64,000 nucleotides of DNA from positions 1 to 64,000 of the forward strand of contig JADJUV010000013.1 in the NCBI GenBank assembly GCA_016716885.1, written 5' to 3'. The notes below the pieces were generated by a model. That model was not told the DNA's origin and did not search any database. It was given only the letters and a program-made list of their open reading frames with translations. Position 1 is the stretch's first letter. Each line of letters opens with the position of its first letter. Below are positions 10,441-18,957 of this stretch, piece after piece. Source of the DNA: Candidatus Trichofilum aggregatum (GTDB taxonomy: Bacteria; Chloroflexota; Anaerolineae; Promineifilales; Promineifilaceae). Position numbers and translations under genes: made by a program.

Positions 10441-12825
10441 ATGACCTATTCCATCCGTAAGGTGGCAGTGATTGGGGCGGGCACGATGGGGGGCGGGATC
10501 GCCGCCCACCTGGCGAACATCGGCATTCCGGTGGTGTTGCTGGACATCGTACCGCCTGATTTGAAAGAGGCCGAGAAAAATGATCCCAAGGCTCGCAACC
10601 GGATCGTCAATATGTTGTATGACCGCATGGTGAAGGCGCGTCCGGCGAACCTGGCCCGAGAAGACCGGGCTAACCTGATCACGGTGGGCAACCTGGAAGA
10701 TGATTTCGAGCAACTGGCCGATTGTGACTGGATTGTGGAAGTGATCATCGAGCAGTTAGCCCCCAAACAGGCGCTGATGGAGCGCATCGAAGCGGTGCGT
10801 AAACCGGGGAGCATCATCAGCAGTAACACGTCGGGCATCCCGATTCACCAGATTGCCGAGGGGCGTTCCGAGGAGTTCCGGGCGCATTTCCTGGGAACCC
10901 ATTTCTTCAACCCACCCCGCTACCTCAAACTGCTGGAAATCATCCCCACCGGGGATACCAGCCAGGCCGTCACTGATTTTATGGTGCAGTTTGGCCGCGA
11001 GGTGTTGGGCAAAGGGGTCGTCGTCTGCAAAGATACCCCCAACTTCATCGCCAACCGGTTCATCGCCATTGCCGGTTCCTATGTGGCGGAGTACACCCTG
11101 AACAATGGGTACACCATCGAAGAGGTAGACACCATCACCGGCCCGGTGGTGGGCCATCCCAAAACGGCCACCTTCCGCCTGACCGACCTGGTGGGGTTGG
11201 ATGTGATGATGCACGTCAACAAGAACCTCTATCCGGCGATTCCCGATGATCCGTACCGGGAAATTCTGAAGGGGGAAAAGAGCAACGCCTTAAATGAACA
11301 CCTGGCGGAGCGGAAATGGCTGGGCAACAAGAGCGGGCAAGGGTTCTACAAAACCGTTATGGTGGGGGGCAAGAAAGAGTTCCACATTCTGAACCCGGAG
11401 ACGATGGAATACGAAGCGCCCACCAAAGTGCGTTTTGATTCATTGGGGGCGGTGCGGAAGGTCGAGGATTTGGGGGCACGTCTGCGCCAATTGATGCAAT
11501 TTGAGGATCGTGCCGCCACATTTATCAAAGACACCACCTATTACACCCTGGCCTACGCCGCCTACATCACCCCGGAAATCGCCTACAGCATCCTGGATGT
11601 AGACAACGCCAACCGCTGGGGGTTTGCCCATGAAGCTGGCCCGTTTGAAATGTGGGACATGCTGGGTGTGGCCGAAACGGTCGAAAAGATGGAAGCGGCC
11701 GGGCTGACGGTCGCCGCCTGGGTGAAGGAGATGCTGGCGACGGGACACAGTTCGTTCTACCAGAATGGCTGTTACTACGATTTCCAGACGAAGCAGTATG
11801 TGGATAAACCGGCGGATCGTTTCCAGATTACGGTGGTGGGTTTGCACACCGGGGGCAAAGAAATCGCCCGCAATGATAGTGCCAGCCTGCTCGACATGGG
11901 GGATGGGGTCGCCCTGTTGGAGTTCCATGCCAAGATGAATGCCATTGATGGGGAGATTGTGGCGATGGCGAATACGGCGTTGGAACGGCTGGACAAGGAT
12001 TTTGATGCCCTGGTGATTGGCAACAATGGGCAGGATTTTTGTGTGGGGGCGAATATTGCGGCGATAGGGTTCGCGGCCGCGCAAGGGTTATGGTCCCAAA
12101 TTGACGAATCCATCCACGCCCTACAAGACATCACCTTCCGCCTGCGCCATGCCCCCAAACCGGTCGTTACCGCCCCACACCAACGGGTTCTCGGTGGCGG
12201 TGTCGAATTTAGCATGGCCGGTTGGGCCTCCGTCGCTGACCACGAAACGTACATGGGGCTGGTTGAAGTGGGCGTCGGGGTGATTCCGGCGGGCGGCGGC
12301 TGTAAAGAGCTGGTGCGCCGCAAAATCAACCCGGTCATGCGTACCGATAACGCCGATGTTCTGCCGGTGATGCAGGATGTATTCACCCAGGTGGCAATGG
12401 CGAAGGTGGGCGAAAGCGCCTGGCAGGCCAAGTCACTCGGTTATCTGCGGCCCGATGACTGGATCGTGATGAACAGTGAACACCGGCTGGCGAAGGCCAA
12501 GCAACTGGCCCTGCAACTGGTGGAAAGTGGGGCGCGGCCGCCGGAAATCGAAAAAGTGTACGCGGCCGGTCGCGATGTGTACTACGCCCTGCGTCTGGGG
12601 CTGAAAGGGTTTGTCTGGGGCAACTACGCCAGCGAATACGACGCCTTCATCTCGTCCAAACTGGCGTTTGTCCTGTGCGGGGGTGACATCAGTGCCCCCG
12701 CCTGGGTAGACCCCTGGTACATCCTCGACCTGGAGCGGGAAGCGTTCCTCTCCCTTCTTGGGCAAGAAAAAACCCGTGACCGCATCACCCAGATGCTCAT
12801 GACCGGTAAACCGTTACGGAATTAA
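10441..12825 (+). CDS. fadN: 3-hydroxyacyl-CoA dehydrogenase / enoyl-CoA hydratase fusion (FadN type)
   Basis: A 794-residue bifunctional beta-oxidation enzyme. The NAD domain comes first (GAGTMGGGIAAHLANIG at residues 12-28), with the HAD motif LGTHFFNPPRYLKLLEIIP and the helical dimer domain. A crotonase/enoyl-CoA hydratase domain follows in the C-terminal third (VALLEFHAKMNAID, GNNGQDFCVGANI, RVLGGGVEFSMAG). This HAD-then-ECH order is that of Bacillus FadN, opposite to E. coli FadB. The frame is intact. The ATG follows GAGGAGAACCACT. The thiolase partner starts 129 bases downstream. Sites are sparse here: none of the window's octamers falls in the first 1.6 kb. Confidence 0.95.
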   Translation: MTYSIRKVAVIGAGTMGGGIAAHLANIGIPVVLLDIVPPDLKEAEKNDPKARNRIVNMLYDRMVKARPANLAREDRANLITVGNLEDDFEQLADCDWIVEVIIEQLAPKQALMERIEAVRKPGSIISSNTSGIPIHQIAEGRSEEFRAHFLGTHFFNPPRYLKLLEIIPTGDTSQAVTDFMVQFGREVLGKGVVVCKDTPNFIANRFIAIAGSYVAEYTLNNGYTIEEVDTITGPVVGHPKTATFRLTDLVGLDVMMHVNKNLYPAIPDDPYREILKGEKSNALNEHLAERKWLGNKSGQGFYKTVMVGGKKEFHILNPETMEYEAPTKVRFDSLGAVRKVEDLGARLRQLMQFEDRAATFIKDTTYYTLAYAAYITPEIAYSILDVDNANRWGFAHEAGPFEMWDMLGVAETVEKMEAAGLTVAAWVKEMLATGHSSFYQNGCYYDFQTKQYVDKPADRFQITVVGLHTGGKEIARNDSASLLDMGDGVALLEFHAKMNAIDGEIVAMANTALERLDKDFDALVIGNNGQDFCVGANIAAIGFAAAQGLWSQIDESIHALQDITFRLRHAPKPVVTAPHQRVLGGGVEFSMAGWASVADHETYMGLVEVGVGVIPAGGGCKELVRRKINPVMRTDNADVLPVMQDVFTQVAMAKVGESAWQAKSLGYLRPDDWIVMNSEHRLAKAKQLALQLVESGARPPEIEKVYAAGRDVYYALRLGLKGFVWGNYASEYDAFISSKLAFVLCGGDISAPAWVDPWYILDLEREAFLSLLGQEKTRDRITQMLMTGKPLRN

Positions 12826-12828
12826 GAG

Positions 12829-12933
12829 GAACACAGAGGGCACAGAGGGGACACAGAGTTACACAGAGAATACCTTCTTTTTCTCTGTGAATCTCCGTGA
12901 CTTCTCTGTGAATCTCTGTGTCCCTGTCTGGTA
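12829..12933. repeat. Fold-back word repeat CACAGAGGGCACAGAG / CTCTGTGAATCTCTGTG
   Basis: The left arm has four CACAGAG words and the right arm has four CTCTGTG words, separated by TACCTTCTTTTT. It fills the fadN-thiolase gap. The same vocabulary returns at 19693-19787 after an unrelated gene. Confidence 0.75.
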
Positions 12934-12953
12934 TTTTCAATAGGAGAATCGAA

Positions 12954-14108
12954 ATGACACGTGAAGCTGTAATTGTGGCGGGGAGCCGGACGGCGGTGGG
13001 CAAGGCCAAGCGGGGTGTGACCCGGAACTGGCGTTCGGATGATATGGCGGCCGCAGTCATTCAAGAAGCATTACGTCAGGCGCAGGGGTTAGACCCGGCC
13101 GATATTGACGATGTGATTATTGGTTGTGCCATGCCCGAAGGGGCGCAAGGGCTGAACTTTGGCCGGACGATTGCCTTACGCGCCGGTCTACCCGTGGAAA
13201 CCCCCGGCATGACCGTCAACCGGTTCTGCTCCAGCGGCCTGCAAACCATCGCTATGGCCGCCGAACGCATCATTGCCAATGGGGCGGACTGCATCATTGC
13301 CGGTGGCGCGGAAACGATGAGCCTGGTTCCCATGACCGGCTACCGCGTCAACCCGAACCCGTACATGGTGGAAAACCAACCGGAAGTGTACATGAACATG
13401 GGGCTGACGGCGGAGCAGGTGGCGCAGGAGTTTGAGGTGTCGCGGCAGGCCCAGGATGAGTTTGCCGTACGGAGTCATCAACGCGCGGCCGCGGCCTATG
13501 CCAAAAATCTGTTCCAGGGTGAAATCCTGCCCCTGGAAATTGAGGAAGTGACGGCTGGCCCCAATGGCCCCCAGCGCCACACCATGATTCTGGACCGGGA
13601 TGAACATCTGCGGGCGGATACGACGTTGGAAGGTCTGGCGAAGCTGAAACCGGTGTTTAAGATGGGGGGCACGGTCACGGCTGGCAATGCTTCACCGTTG
13701 AGCGACGGCGCGGCCGCGGTCATCGTCATGGAACGTAGCATGGCCGAGAGCCTGGGCCTCAAACCCCTCGTCCGCTTTGTGGGGTTCACCGTGGGCGGGG
13801 TACGTCCCGAAATCATGGGCGTCGGCCCCATCAACGCCATTCCCAAACTGCTCAAACGCACCGGCATGAGCCTGAGCGACATTGACCTCATCGAACTGAA
13901 CGAAGCGTTTGCGGCGCAGGCGTTGGCGGTGATTCGTGAGTTAGGGCTGGACGAAGAGCGGGTCAATGTGAACGGCGGCGCAATTGCGTTGGGGCATCCG
14001 TTGGGGTGTACCGGGGCCAAACTCACAGTCCCTTTTTGTTGCATCGTAACACGCACCGATTTCCAGAAGCTCGTGGCCTTGATCGTTTTACTAAAGCCGT
14101 TACCATAG
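12954..14108 (+). pseudogene. fadA: Acetyl-CoA acyltransferase (thiolase) with replaced 3' end
   Basis: From ATG 12954 (after TAGGAGAATCGAA) the protein follows type I thiolases closely. REAVIVAGSRTAVGKAKRG, the nucleophile motif NRFCSSGLQTIAMAA and the His motif GGAIALGHPLGCTGAKL are all in place. Identity to the family stops at about 14025. The last 28 codons (TVPFCCIVTRTDFQKLVAL and so on) are unrelated, and the final strand with the second catalytic Cys (C-x-G motif) is missing. The foreign stretch leads into a 58-bp palindromic element at 14136. I infer an insertion or rearrangement, or a misassembly. As written, the enzyme should be inactive. Confidence 0.85.
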
Positions 14109-14413
14109 CTGTTCAGATATCCATTTGCGGTCCTGGTTTGTAGTGACCGCTTTAGCGGGCTAACGCCAGCCCGCTAAAGCGGTCACTACAAACAGAATCT
14201 TTTCTTGAACGCTATCACTATCTTTGCAGTTTGGCTGGATGCCTGCTCAGTCCTGTCGCGAGGGCATCCTGGAATGACCAGGTTGTTGGGATTCTTCGCT
14301 CCGAAGACTTCGCTCAGAATGACAAGTTTAAGGTAGCGTTTTGCCCTTTAAGAAAAAGTGCAAACATAGTGGCTATATAAACGTCGGAGAAATTTCTGTT
14401 TAATGGTCGGGTT
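14109..14413. other. Gap between thiolase and SDR: repeat debris, no gene seen
   Basis: It contains the palindromic element at 14136-14193 and, at 14264-14332, a TTCTTCGCTCCGAAGACTTC/TCAGAATGACAAG element like the one at 10240-10347. The stretch 14025-14135 matches neither thiolase nor a recognisable gene. Confidence 0.6.
14136..14193. repeat. Palindromic element A (TAGTGACCGCTTTAGCGGGC), full copy
   Basis: Two 26-bp arms, GTTTGTAGTGACCGCTTTAG... and its exact complement, flank AACGCC. Other copies: 44382-44439 (full), 25545-25597 and 45961-46016 (one arm diverged), 22275-22300 (half). No coding capacity. It looks like a small non-autonomous mobile hairpin. Confidence 0.85.
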
Positions 14414-15187
14414 TTACTCAGGGGTGACGTAGGCTGAGGTGATGCCCCCATCTACGAGAAATTCGGTGCCGGTCATATAGGATGAATCATCGGAAGCAAG
14501 GAACAAGGCGGCCTTCGCCATCTCTTTGGCTTCGCCAAACCGTCCCATGGGAATGTGGACGAGACGACGTTGTTTCTTTTCTTCGGTGTTCAAGAATTTC
14601 ATGAGCAACTCGGTGCGCAGGGGGCCAGGGCAAAGGGCGTTGACGCGGATGTTTTGCCGGGCGTGGATAATCGCCAACTCACGGCTCATGGCCAGGACGG
14701 CCCCTTTGCTGGAAGTGTAGGCCAGTTGGGGTGTGGCCGCGCCCAGGTGGGAGACGAAGGACGCCGTGTTGATAATCGAGCCGCCCCCGGAGCGTTGAAT
14801 GGCCGGAATGCCATATTTACAGCCGAAAAAGACCCCTTTGACGTTGATGGCAAAGGTCAAATCCCAGACGGATTCGCTCGTGGTCATGGCGTTGTCGTCG
14901 TCGCTGTGCATGATGCCGGCGTTGTTGAACAGGACATGCAGGCCGCCAAAGGTTTCTTCGGCGACCCGCACCATGTTTTCACAATCAGCGGCTTTGGAGA
15001 CATCAGCGTGGACGTAGATAGCGGAACCACCGTTGGCCTGAATCGCGGCCGCGACCTCTTCCCCCGCTTCATCATTGACATCTACCACGACCACTTTGGC
15101 CCCTTCCTCAGCAAAAAGCAGGCAAGTTTCCCGCCCAATGCCGCTGCCACCCCCAGTGATTACGGCTACTTTATTCGCTAAACGCAT
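14414..15187 (-). CDS. Short-chain dehydrogenase/reductase
   Basis: An intact 257-residue SDR. It has the Rossmann motif TGGGSGIGRE, NNAGIMHSD, Ser in SIINTASFVSH, the YTSSK catalytic Tyr/Lys, NVNALCPG-like RVNALCPGPLRTEL, and the GTEFLVDGGIT tail. It reads leftward toward the fatty-acid genes and is divergent from the permease at 15622, so it is not in either operon. The substrate cannot be read. Similar genes serve as 3-oxoacyl or steroid-type alcohol dehydrogenases. TAGGAGGAAAATAAT before ATG 15187 is a strong ribosome site. Confidence 0.92.
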   Translation of the reverse strand: MRLANKVAVITGGGSGIGRETCLLFAEEGAKVVVVDVNDEAGEEVAAAIQANGGSAIYVHADVSKAADCENMVRVAEETFGGLHVLFNNAGIMHSDDDNAMTTSESVWDLTFAINVKGVFFGCKYGIPAIQRSGGGSIINTASFVSHLGAATPQLAYTSSKGAVLAMSRELAIIHARQNIRVNALCPGPLRTELLMKFLNTEEKKQRRLVHIPMGRFGEAKEMAKAALFLASDDSSYMTGTEFLVDGGITSAYVTPE

Positions 15188-15353
15188 ATTATTTTCCTCC
15201 TAACAAGAATATGGAACTGGCCTTACAAAGACCTGTCAAAACGAACCAAAACTCGACGTTTTCGTATCGTGGCCCTGAATGGCACAAAATTGGACAAAGC
15301 GGGGCAATTATCTCCCTACTCTGGACAAAATCACAACTCTTTTTTTATTTAAG

Positions 15354-15362
15354 TGTTAGAAT
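15354..15362 (+). promoter_or_regulatory. Candidate extended -10 promoter TGTTAGAAT
   Basis: TG at 15354-15355 followed by TAGAAT at 15357-15362 fits an extended -10 element. No good -35 box is spaced correctly. It would drive the permease gene with a leader of about 250 bases. Confidence 0.35.
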
Positions 15363-15463
15363 CGTTTAGGTATCGCGTTTTCGTCCCCTAATCAGAGAGT
15401 AGTTGCCATGAATGGTAGCTCACCCGCAAGAATAAGTTCCCGATAAGTAATAAACATCATGCC

Positions 15464-15497
15464 CCAGAGCTAACACTCTGGCTGGTTTGGGTTTTTT
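15464..15497 (+). terminator. Terminator-like hairpin in the permease leader
   Basis: CCAGAG (15464-15469), the loop CTAACA and CTCTGG (15476-15481) make a short GC stem. GGTTTGGG follows, then six T at 15492-15497. It lies between the candidate promoter and the permease start, so attenuation is possible. The stem is only six pairs, so this is tentative. Confidence 0.4.
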
Positions 15498-15621
15498 GTT
15501 ATTCGGAACAAAGGAGATCAGGAATGGATTGATTTCGTTCAATATCCCCACCATATAAGCCCGTTGTTTTGACTCATCAACTTACACTGGGAGAGCCATT
15601 TTGCCATTGGAGGAACTGGAG

Positions 15622-17109
15622 ATGTCTCAACAAAGTGGAAATGTACGGTATGAAAATGTGGGTAAGGAGTACCTGGAAAAACGGCGTTTACGCAAGAGCG
15701 CGGATTGGATTTTACTCTGGGCTTTGGGGGTGGGTGCGGTTATATCGGGGGATTATTTTGGCTGGAATTTTGGCTTGCCCTTGGGGGGGTTCTGGGGATT
15801 GACCATTGCTACTATTTTGATGGCGGTGATGTATGTGTGCATGGTCTATAGCATCGCTGAATTGTCCACCGCTTTGCCTCATGCGGGGGGGTTTTATTCT
15901 TTTACACGGAGTGCCTTGGGACCATTGGGCGGTTTTATTTGTGGCGTGACAGATACGATTGAGTATGTGATCACCCCGGCCGTTATTGTGGTCGGCATTG
16001 GTGGTTATTTGAATGCCCTGATTCCTACTGTACCGCTGTGGGTTTGGTGGCTCATCGCCTACGCCATTTTTGTCGCCATTAACATTCGTGGGGTGGAGTT
16101 AACCCTGAAAGTGGGGATGGTGATCACGTTATTGGCGACAGCGGTATTGGTTGTTTTTTATCTGGCGGCTCTGTTCAGTGGTGAATTTCAGTGGAACTTG
16201 CTATTCAATATACCAGCGGATCCGGGCCAATCGGCGACCTGGTTGCCTAAAGGTTGGTCAGGCGTGTTTTTTGCTTTGCCCTTTGCCATCTGGTTTTATC
16301 TGGCCATTGAACAGTTACCCCTGGCCGCTGAGGAAACGCATGATGTGGTGCGAGACATGCCCAAAGCCTTGATTTGGGGGATTGTCACTCTGTTGATTTT
16401 GTCCCTGTTTACGCTGGTGCTAAACAGTGGTGTGGGCGGTGGCGCGGCCGCGATTGGTGAATCAGCGGCTCCCTTAGCCGATGGGTTCCAGGCCATCTTC
16501 GGCATTGGAGCCACCTCAACTATTCTGACACTGATTGGTCTTACGGGCCTTGTCGCCAGTTTCCACACCATTATCTACGCCTACGGGCGGGTGCTGTTTG
16601 CTCTTTCTCGTGCTGGTTACTTCCCTCGTGCCATGTCGCTCACCAGCAAAACCCATACACCCCATTTAGCCCTACTCATCGGCGGCATTATTGGCTTCCT
16701 GTGTGCCTTACTTTTGGATTTTGCCAACAAAGGGGCCTTTGGCGTTTCAGCCAGTGCCACTGTTGGTGGTGCATTGCTCAACATGGCGGTGTTTGGGGCT
16801 GTCATTTCCTATGCTCTGGTCTTGATCAGCTATATTGTTTTGAAAGTACGCCAGCCCAACCTTCCCCGCCCCTACCAAAGCCCTCTTGGTATCCCTGGCG
16901 CAGTCGTCGGCATTGCCCTGGCTCTGCTGGCCCTTCTCGCTTGCTTAACAAATTCTGACTATCGGCCAGGCGTTTGGGGTGTCGGCGTTTTCATCATCGT
17001 GGCGATTATTTATTTTCTGGTTTATAGTCGCAACCATCTGGTAGCCCAGGCTCCGGAAGAAGAAGTGGCCCTGATGGCTGAAGCTCAGAAAGAGTTGGCG
17101 CACAAGTAA
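15622..17109 (+). CDS. APC-superfamily amine permease, ethanolamine-permease (Eat) like
   Basis: About 495 residues with 12 hydrophobic segments. GVGAVISGDYFGWNFGLPLG in the first helix, IAELSTALPHAGGFYSFTR, and ALGPLGGFICGVTDTIEY follow the Eat/ethanolamine permease pattern within the amino acid-polyamine-organocation family. The ATG at 15622 is preferred over TTG 15601 because GGAGGAACT precedes it and the extra N-terminal residues are not family-like. A glutamine-synthetase-like ligase and a gamma-glutamyl hydrolase follow on the same strand, so the imported solute is probably an amine (ethanolamine, putrescine or similar) handled by gamma-glutamylation. Confidence 0.88.
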   Translation: MSQQSGNVRYENVGKEYLEKRRLRKSADWILLWALGVGAVISGDYFGWNFGLPLGGFWGLTIATILMAVMYVCMVYSIAELSTALPHAGGFYSFTRSALGPLGGFICGVTDTIEYVITPAVIVVGIGGYLNALIPTVPLWVWWLIAYAIFVAINIRGVELTLKVGMVITLLATAVLVVFYLAALFSGEFQWNLLFNIPADPGQSATWLPKGWSGVFFALPFAIWFYLAIEQLPLAAEETHDVVRDMPKALIWGIVTLLILSLFTLVLNSGVGGGAAAIGESAAPLADGFQAIFGIGATSTILTLIGLTGLVASFHTIIYAYGRVLFALSRAGYFPRAMSLTSKTHTPHLALLIGGIIGFLCALLLDFANKGAFGVSASATVGGALLNMAVFGAVISYALVLISYIVLKVRQPNLPRPYQSPLGIPGAVVGIALALLALLACLTNSDYRPGVWGVGVFIIVAIIYFLVYSRNHLVAQAPEEEVALMAEAQKELAHK

Positions 17110-17134
17110 CGAATCGGCTGTGACCTGGTGCTGG

Positions 17135-17330
17135 AGTTTAGAGCTAGAGGATAGAGCTAGAGGAAATTACTCTGGAAAATCCTCTGGCTCCGAACGCCAA
17201 ACTCAAATTGTAGGAGTTCCCCTATGAGTGGGGCGCACCAAGATGGATGAAAATTCGGGGAACTCTAGGAACTCAGGGGAACTTGAAACCTGGAACTTGA
17301 AACCTGAAACCTGGAACTTGAAACCTATTT
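17135..17330. repeat. Word repeats AGAGCTAGAGGA and GGAACTTGAAACCT
   Basis: Positions 17135-17200 repeat GAGCTAGAGG with a partly complementary CCTCTGGCTC arm. Positions 17278-17328 repeat GAACTTGAAACCTG. The first word returns at 27877-27905 and 60946-61020. The second returns at 28199-28215 and 58376-58412, and inside the coding sequence at 22998-23066 and 23425-23448. Confidence 0.65.
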
Positions 17331-17346
17331 TCGTAGGAGACCCTTT

Positions 17347-18726
17347 ATGCAAAAAAATTATGGTATGTTGACGCTGGCCGATTTGACCAGCAAGGTAGAA
17401 GCCGGGGAAATTGACACCATTTTGGTGCAGTTTACCGATCATTATGGCCGCTTCATGGGCAAACGGTTTGATGCCGAGTTTTTTGTGGATGAGATTGCCG
17501 GGCATGGCACACATGGCTGTGATTATCTGCTGACGGTGGATATGGAGATGGAGCCGGTTCCGGGTTACAAATATGCCAATTGGGAATTGGGCTATGGCGA
17601 TTTCCACATGGTTCCTGACATGAGCACCCTGCGGGTCGCCAGTTGGCTGGAGAAAACGGCCGTCGTGTTGTGTGATATTGAGGATGAGCGAAAACACCAA
17701 TTGGTCTCGGTGGCTCCGCGGACTATTTTGCGCCGCCAGATGGAGAACGCGGCCGCGCTCGGTTACACCAGCAAAGCCGCCTCAGAGTTGGAATATTATG
17801 TGTTTGAAGATACCTACAAAGCGGCCGCGCAACAAGGCTACACCGGCCTCGATCCCATCGGTTGGTACATTGAGGATTACCACATGTTCCAGGGGGCACG
17901 GCAAGAAAAATTCACCGCCCAGGCCCGTCATCACCTCAAACATTCTGGTATCCCGGTCGAAAATTCCAAAGGGGAGTGGGGGCTGGGCCAACACGAGCTT
18001 AATATTCGTTACAGCGACATCCTGACGATGTGTGATCGCCACGCCCTGTACAAACAAATCCTCAAAGAAACCGCCGACAAGGTGGGTGTCAGTCTTACCT
18101 TTATGGCGAAATATGACATCGGCCAGGCTGGCTCCAGTTGTCACATGCACCTGAGCCTCTGGCAAGGGGACAATAACGCTTTCCCTGGTGACCAGGAATA
18201 TGGGCCGGTGATGGGGTCGGATGTATTTCGTTGGTTCCTGGGCGGCTGGATTGCCCATGTGCCGGAGTTGATGGTTTGTTATGCGCCTACGGTGAACTCC
18301 TACAAACGGTATCAGGCGGGTTCTTGGGCACCCACGAGCATGGCCTGGAGCTACGACAACCGCACCGCCGGGTTCCGGGTGGTGGGCAAGGGGCCGAGTC
18401 TACGCATTGAGTGCCGAATTCCGGGGGCGGACTGTAACCCGTATCTGGCTTACGCGGCCGCGCTCGCTTCCGGTCTCGATGGCATTCGCAACCAGATAGA
18501 ACCCCCGGCCATCTTCCAGGGGGATGTGTACACGGCCAAAGGGTTGCCCCAGGTTCCCCGTACCCTGCGCGATGCCACCGACCTGTTCAGCGGTAGTGAT
18601 TTCGTCAAACAGTCGTTTGGCCCCGAAGTGGTAGACCACTACACTCACTTCTTCCGCGTGGAGCAATCCGCTTTTGACAATTACGTTACCGATTGGGAAC
18701 GCAAACGGTACTTCGAGCGGATTTAA
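17347..18726 (+). CDS. Glutamine-synthetase-family gamma-glutamyl-amine ligase
   Basis: An intact 459-residue glutamine synthetase fold. It has a beta-grasp N-domain (FTDHYGRFMGKRF) and a catalytic domain with SELEYYVFEDTY (metal Glu), GEWGLGQHELNIRYSD, GSSCHMHLSLW and the substrate/ATP loop SYKRYQAGSWAPT, ending RIECRIPGADCNPYLAYAAAL. Stand-alone copies next to an amine permease and a class I amidotransferase-like hydrolase usually ligate glutamate to an amine (PuuA, or GlnA-type gamma-glutamylethanolamide synthetases) rather than make bulk glutamine. That assignment is from context. Ordinary glutamine synthesis is not excluded. Confidence 0.85.
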   Translation: MQKNYGMLTLADLTSKVEAGEIDTILVQFTDHYGRFMGKRFDAEFFVDEIAGHGTHGCDYLLTVDMEMEPVPGYKYANWELGYGDFHMVPDMSTLRVASWLEKTAVVLCDIEDERKHQLVSVAPRTILRRQMENAAALGYTSKAASELEYYVFEDTYKAAAQQGYTGLDPIGWYIEDYHMFQGARQEKFTAQARHHLKHSGIPVENSKGEWGLGQHELNIRYSDILTMCDRHALYKQILKETADKVGVSLTFMAKYDIGQAGSSCHMHLSLWQGDNNAFPGDQEYGPVMGSDVFRWFLGGWIAHVPELMVCYAPTVNSYKRYQAGSWAPTSMAWSYDNRTAGFRVVGKGPSLRIECRIPGADCNPYLAYAAALASGLDGIRNQIEPPAIFQGDVYTAKGLPQVPRTLRDATDLFSGSDFVKQSFGPEVVDHYTHFFRVEQSAFDNYVTDWERKRYFERI

Positions 18727-18735
18727 TAATACCTA

Positions 18736-18860
18736 ACGAGTCAATTTCTTGACCAGTAAGGAAGAAGATCAGCCACGAATTTCACGAATTAGCACGAATG
18801 GGAAAATGAAAATTCGTGTTAATTCGTGAAATTCGTGGCAAAAACCTCTTTGGTTCTGGC
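18736..18860. repeat. Intergenic element B (CACGAATT hairpin with conserved flank), copy 1
   Basis: Left flank TCAATTTCTTGACCAGTAAG, then the arm CCACGAATTTCACGAATTAG, a short centre, the complementary arm ending ATTCGTGAAATTCGTGG, and the right flank CAAAAACCTCTTTGGTTCTG. Copies: 33490-33606 (same strand) and 27901-28018 (opposite strand, diverged). A flank-only fragment is at 19789-19822. Confidence 0.8.
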
Positions 18861-18878
18861 TCGTGCAGGTTAAGCTTT

Positions 18879-18950
18879 AGGACACGGGCTACACGGATGG
18901 TCATGGATAAAGAAATACTCCATGTTAATCTGTGAAATCCGTGTCCCACT
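18879..18950. repeat. Word repeat ACACGGAT / ATCCGTGT
   Basis: GACACGGGCTACACGGATGG at the left and GTGAAATCCGTGTCCC at the right can pair. It abuts the start of the next gene and shares its words with 28052-28125 and 56413-56474. Confidence 0.6.
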
Positions 18951-18957
18951 TTTCTTC

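Larger units (their letters stand above)
15188..15621. other. Divergent intergenic region ahead of the permease
   Basis: 434 bases without a gene. It holds a candidate extended -10 promoter and a terminator-like hairpin (separate entries). It lacks the word-repeat arrays typical of other gaps, so it may be a regulatory leader. I could not match it to a known riboswitch or T-box. Confidence 0.5.

Noticed and set aside
11440..12431. Two overlapping minus-strand frames of 214 and 218 codons
   Set aside because: Shadows of the hydratase part of fadN.
14136..14193. Factor-independent terminator of the thiolase gene
   Set aside because: The same hairpin recurs at five unrelated places, lacks a T run and is symmetric, so a mobile repeat is the better reading.
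15370..15500. T-box or known riboswitch ahead of the permease
   Set aside because: AATGGTAGC followed by CACCCGC looked suggestive, but the T-box core GGTGG-ACCGCG and the specific loops of known riboswitches are not there.
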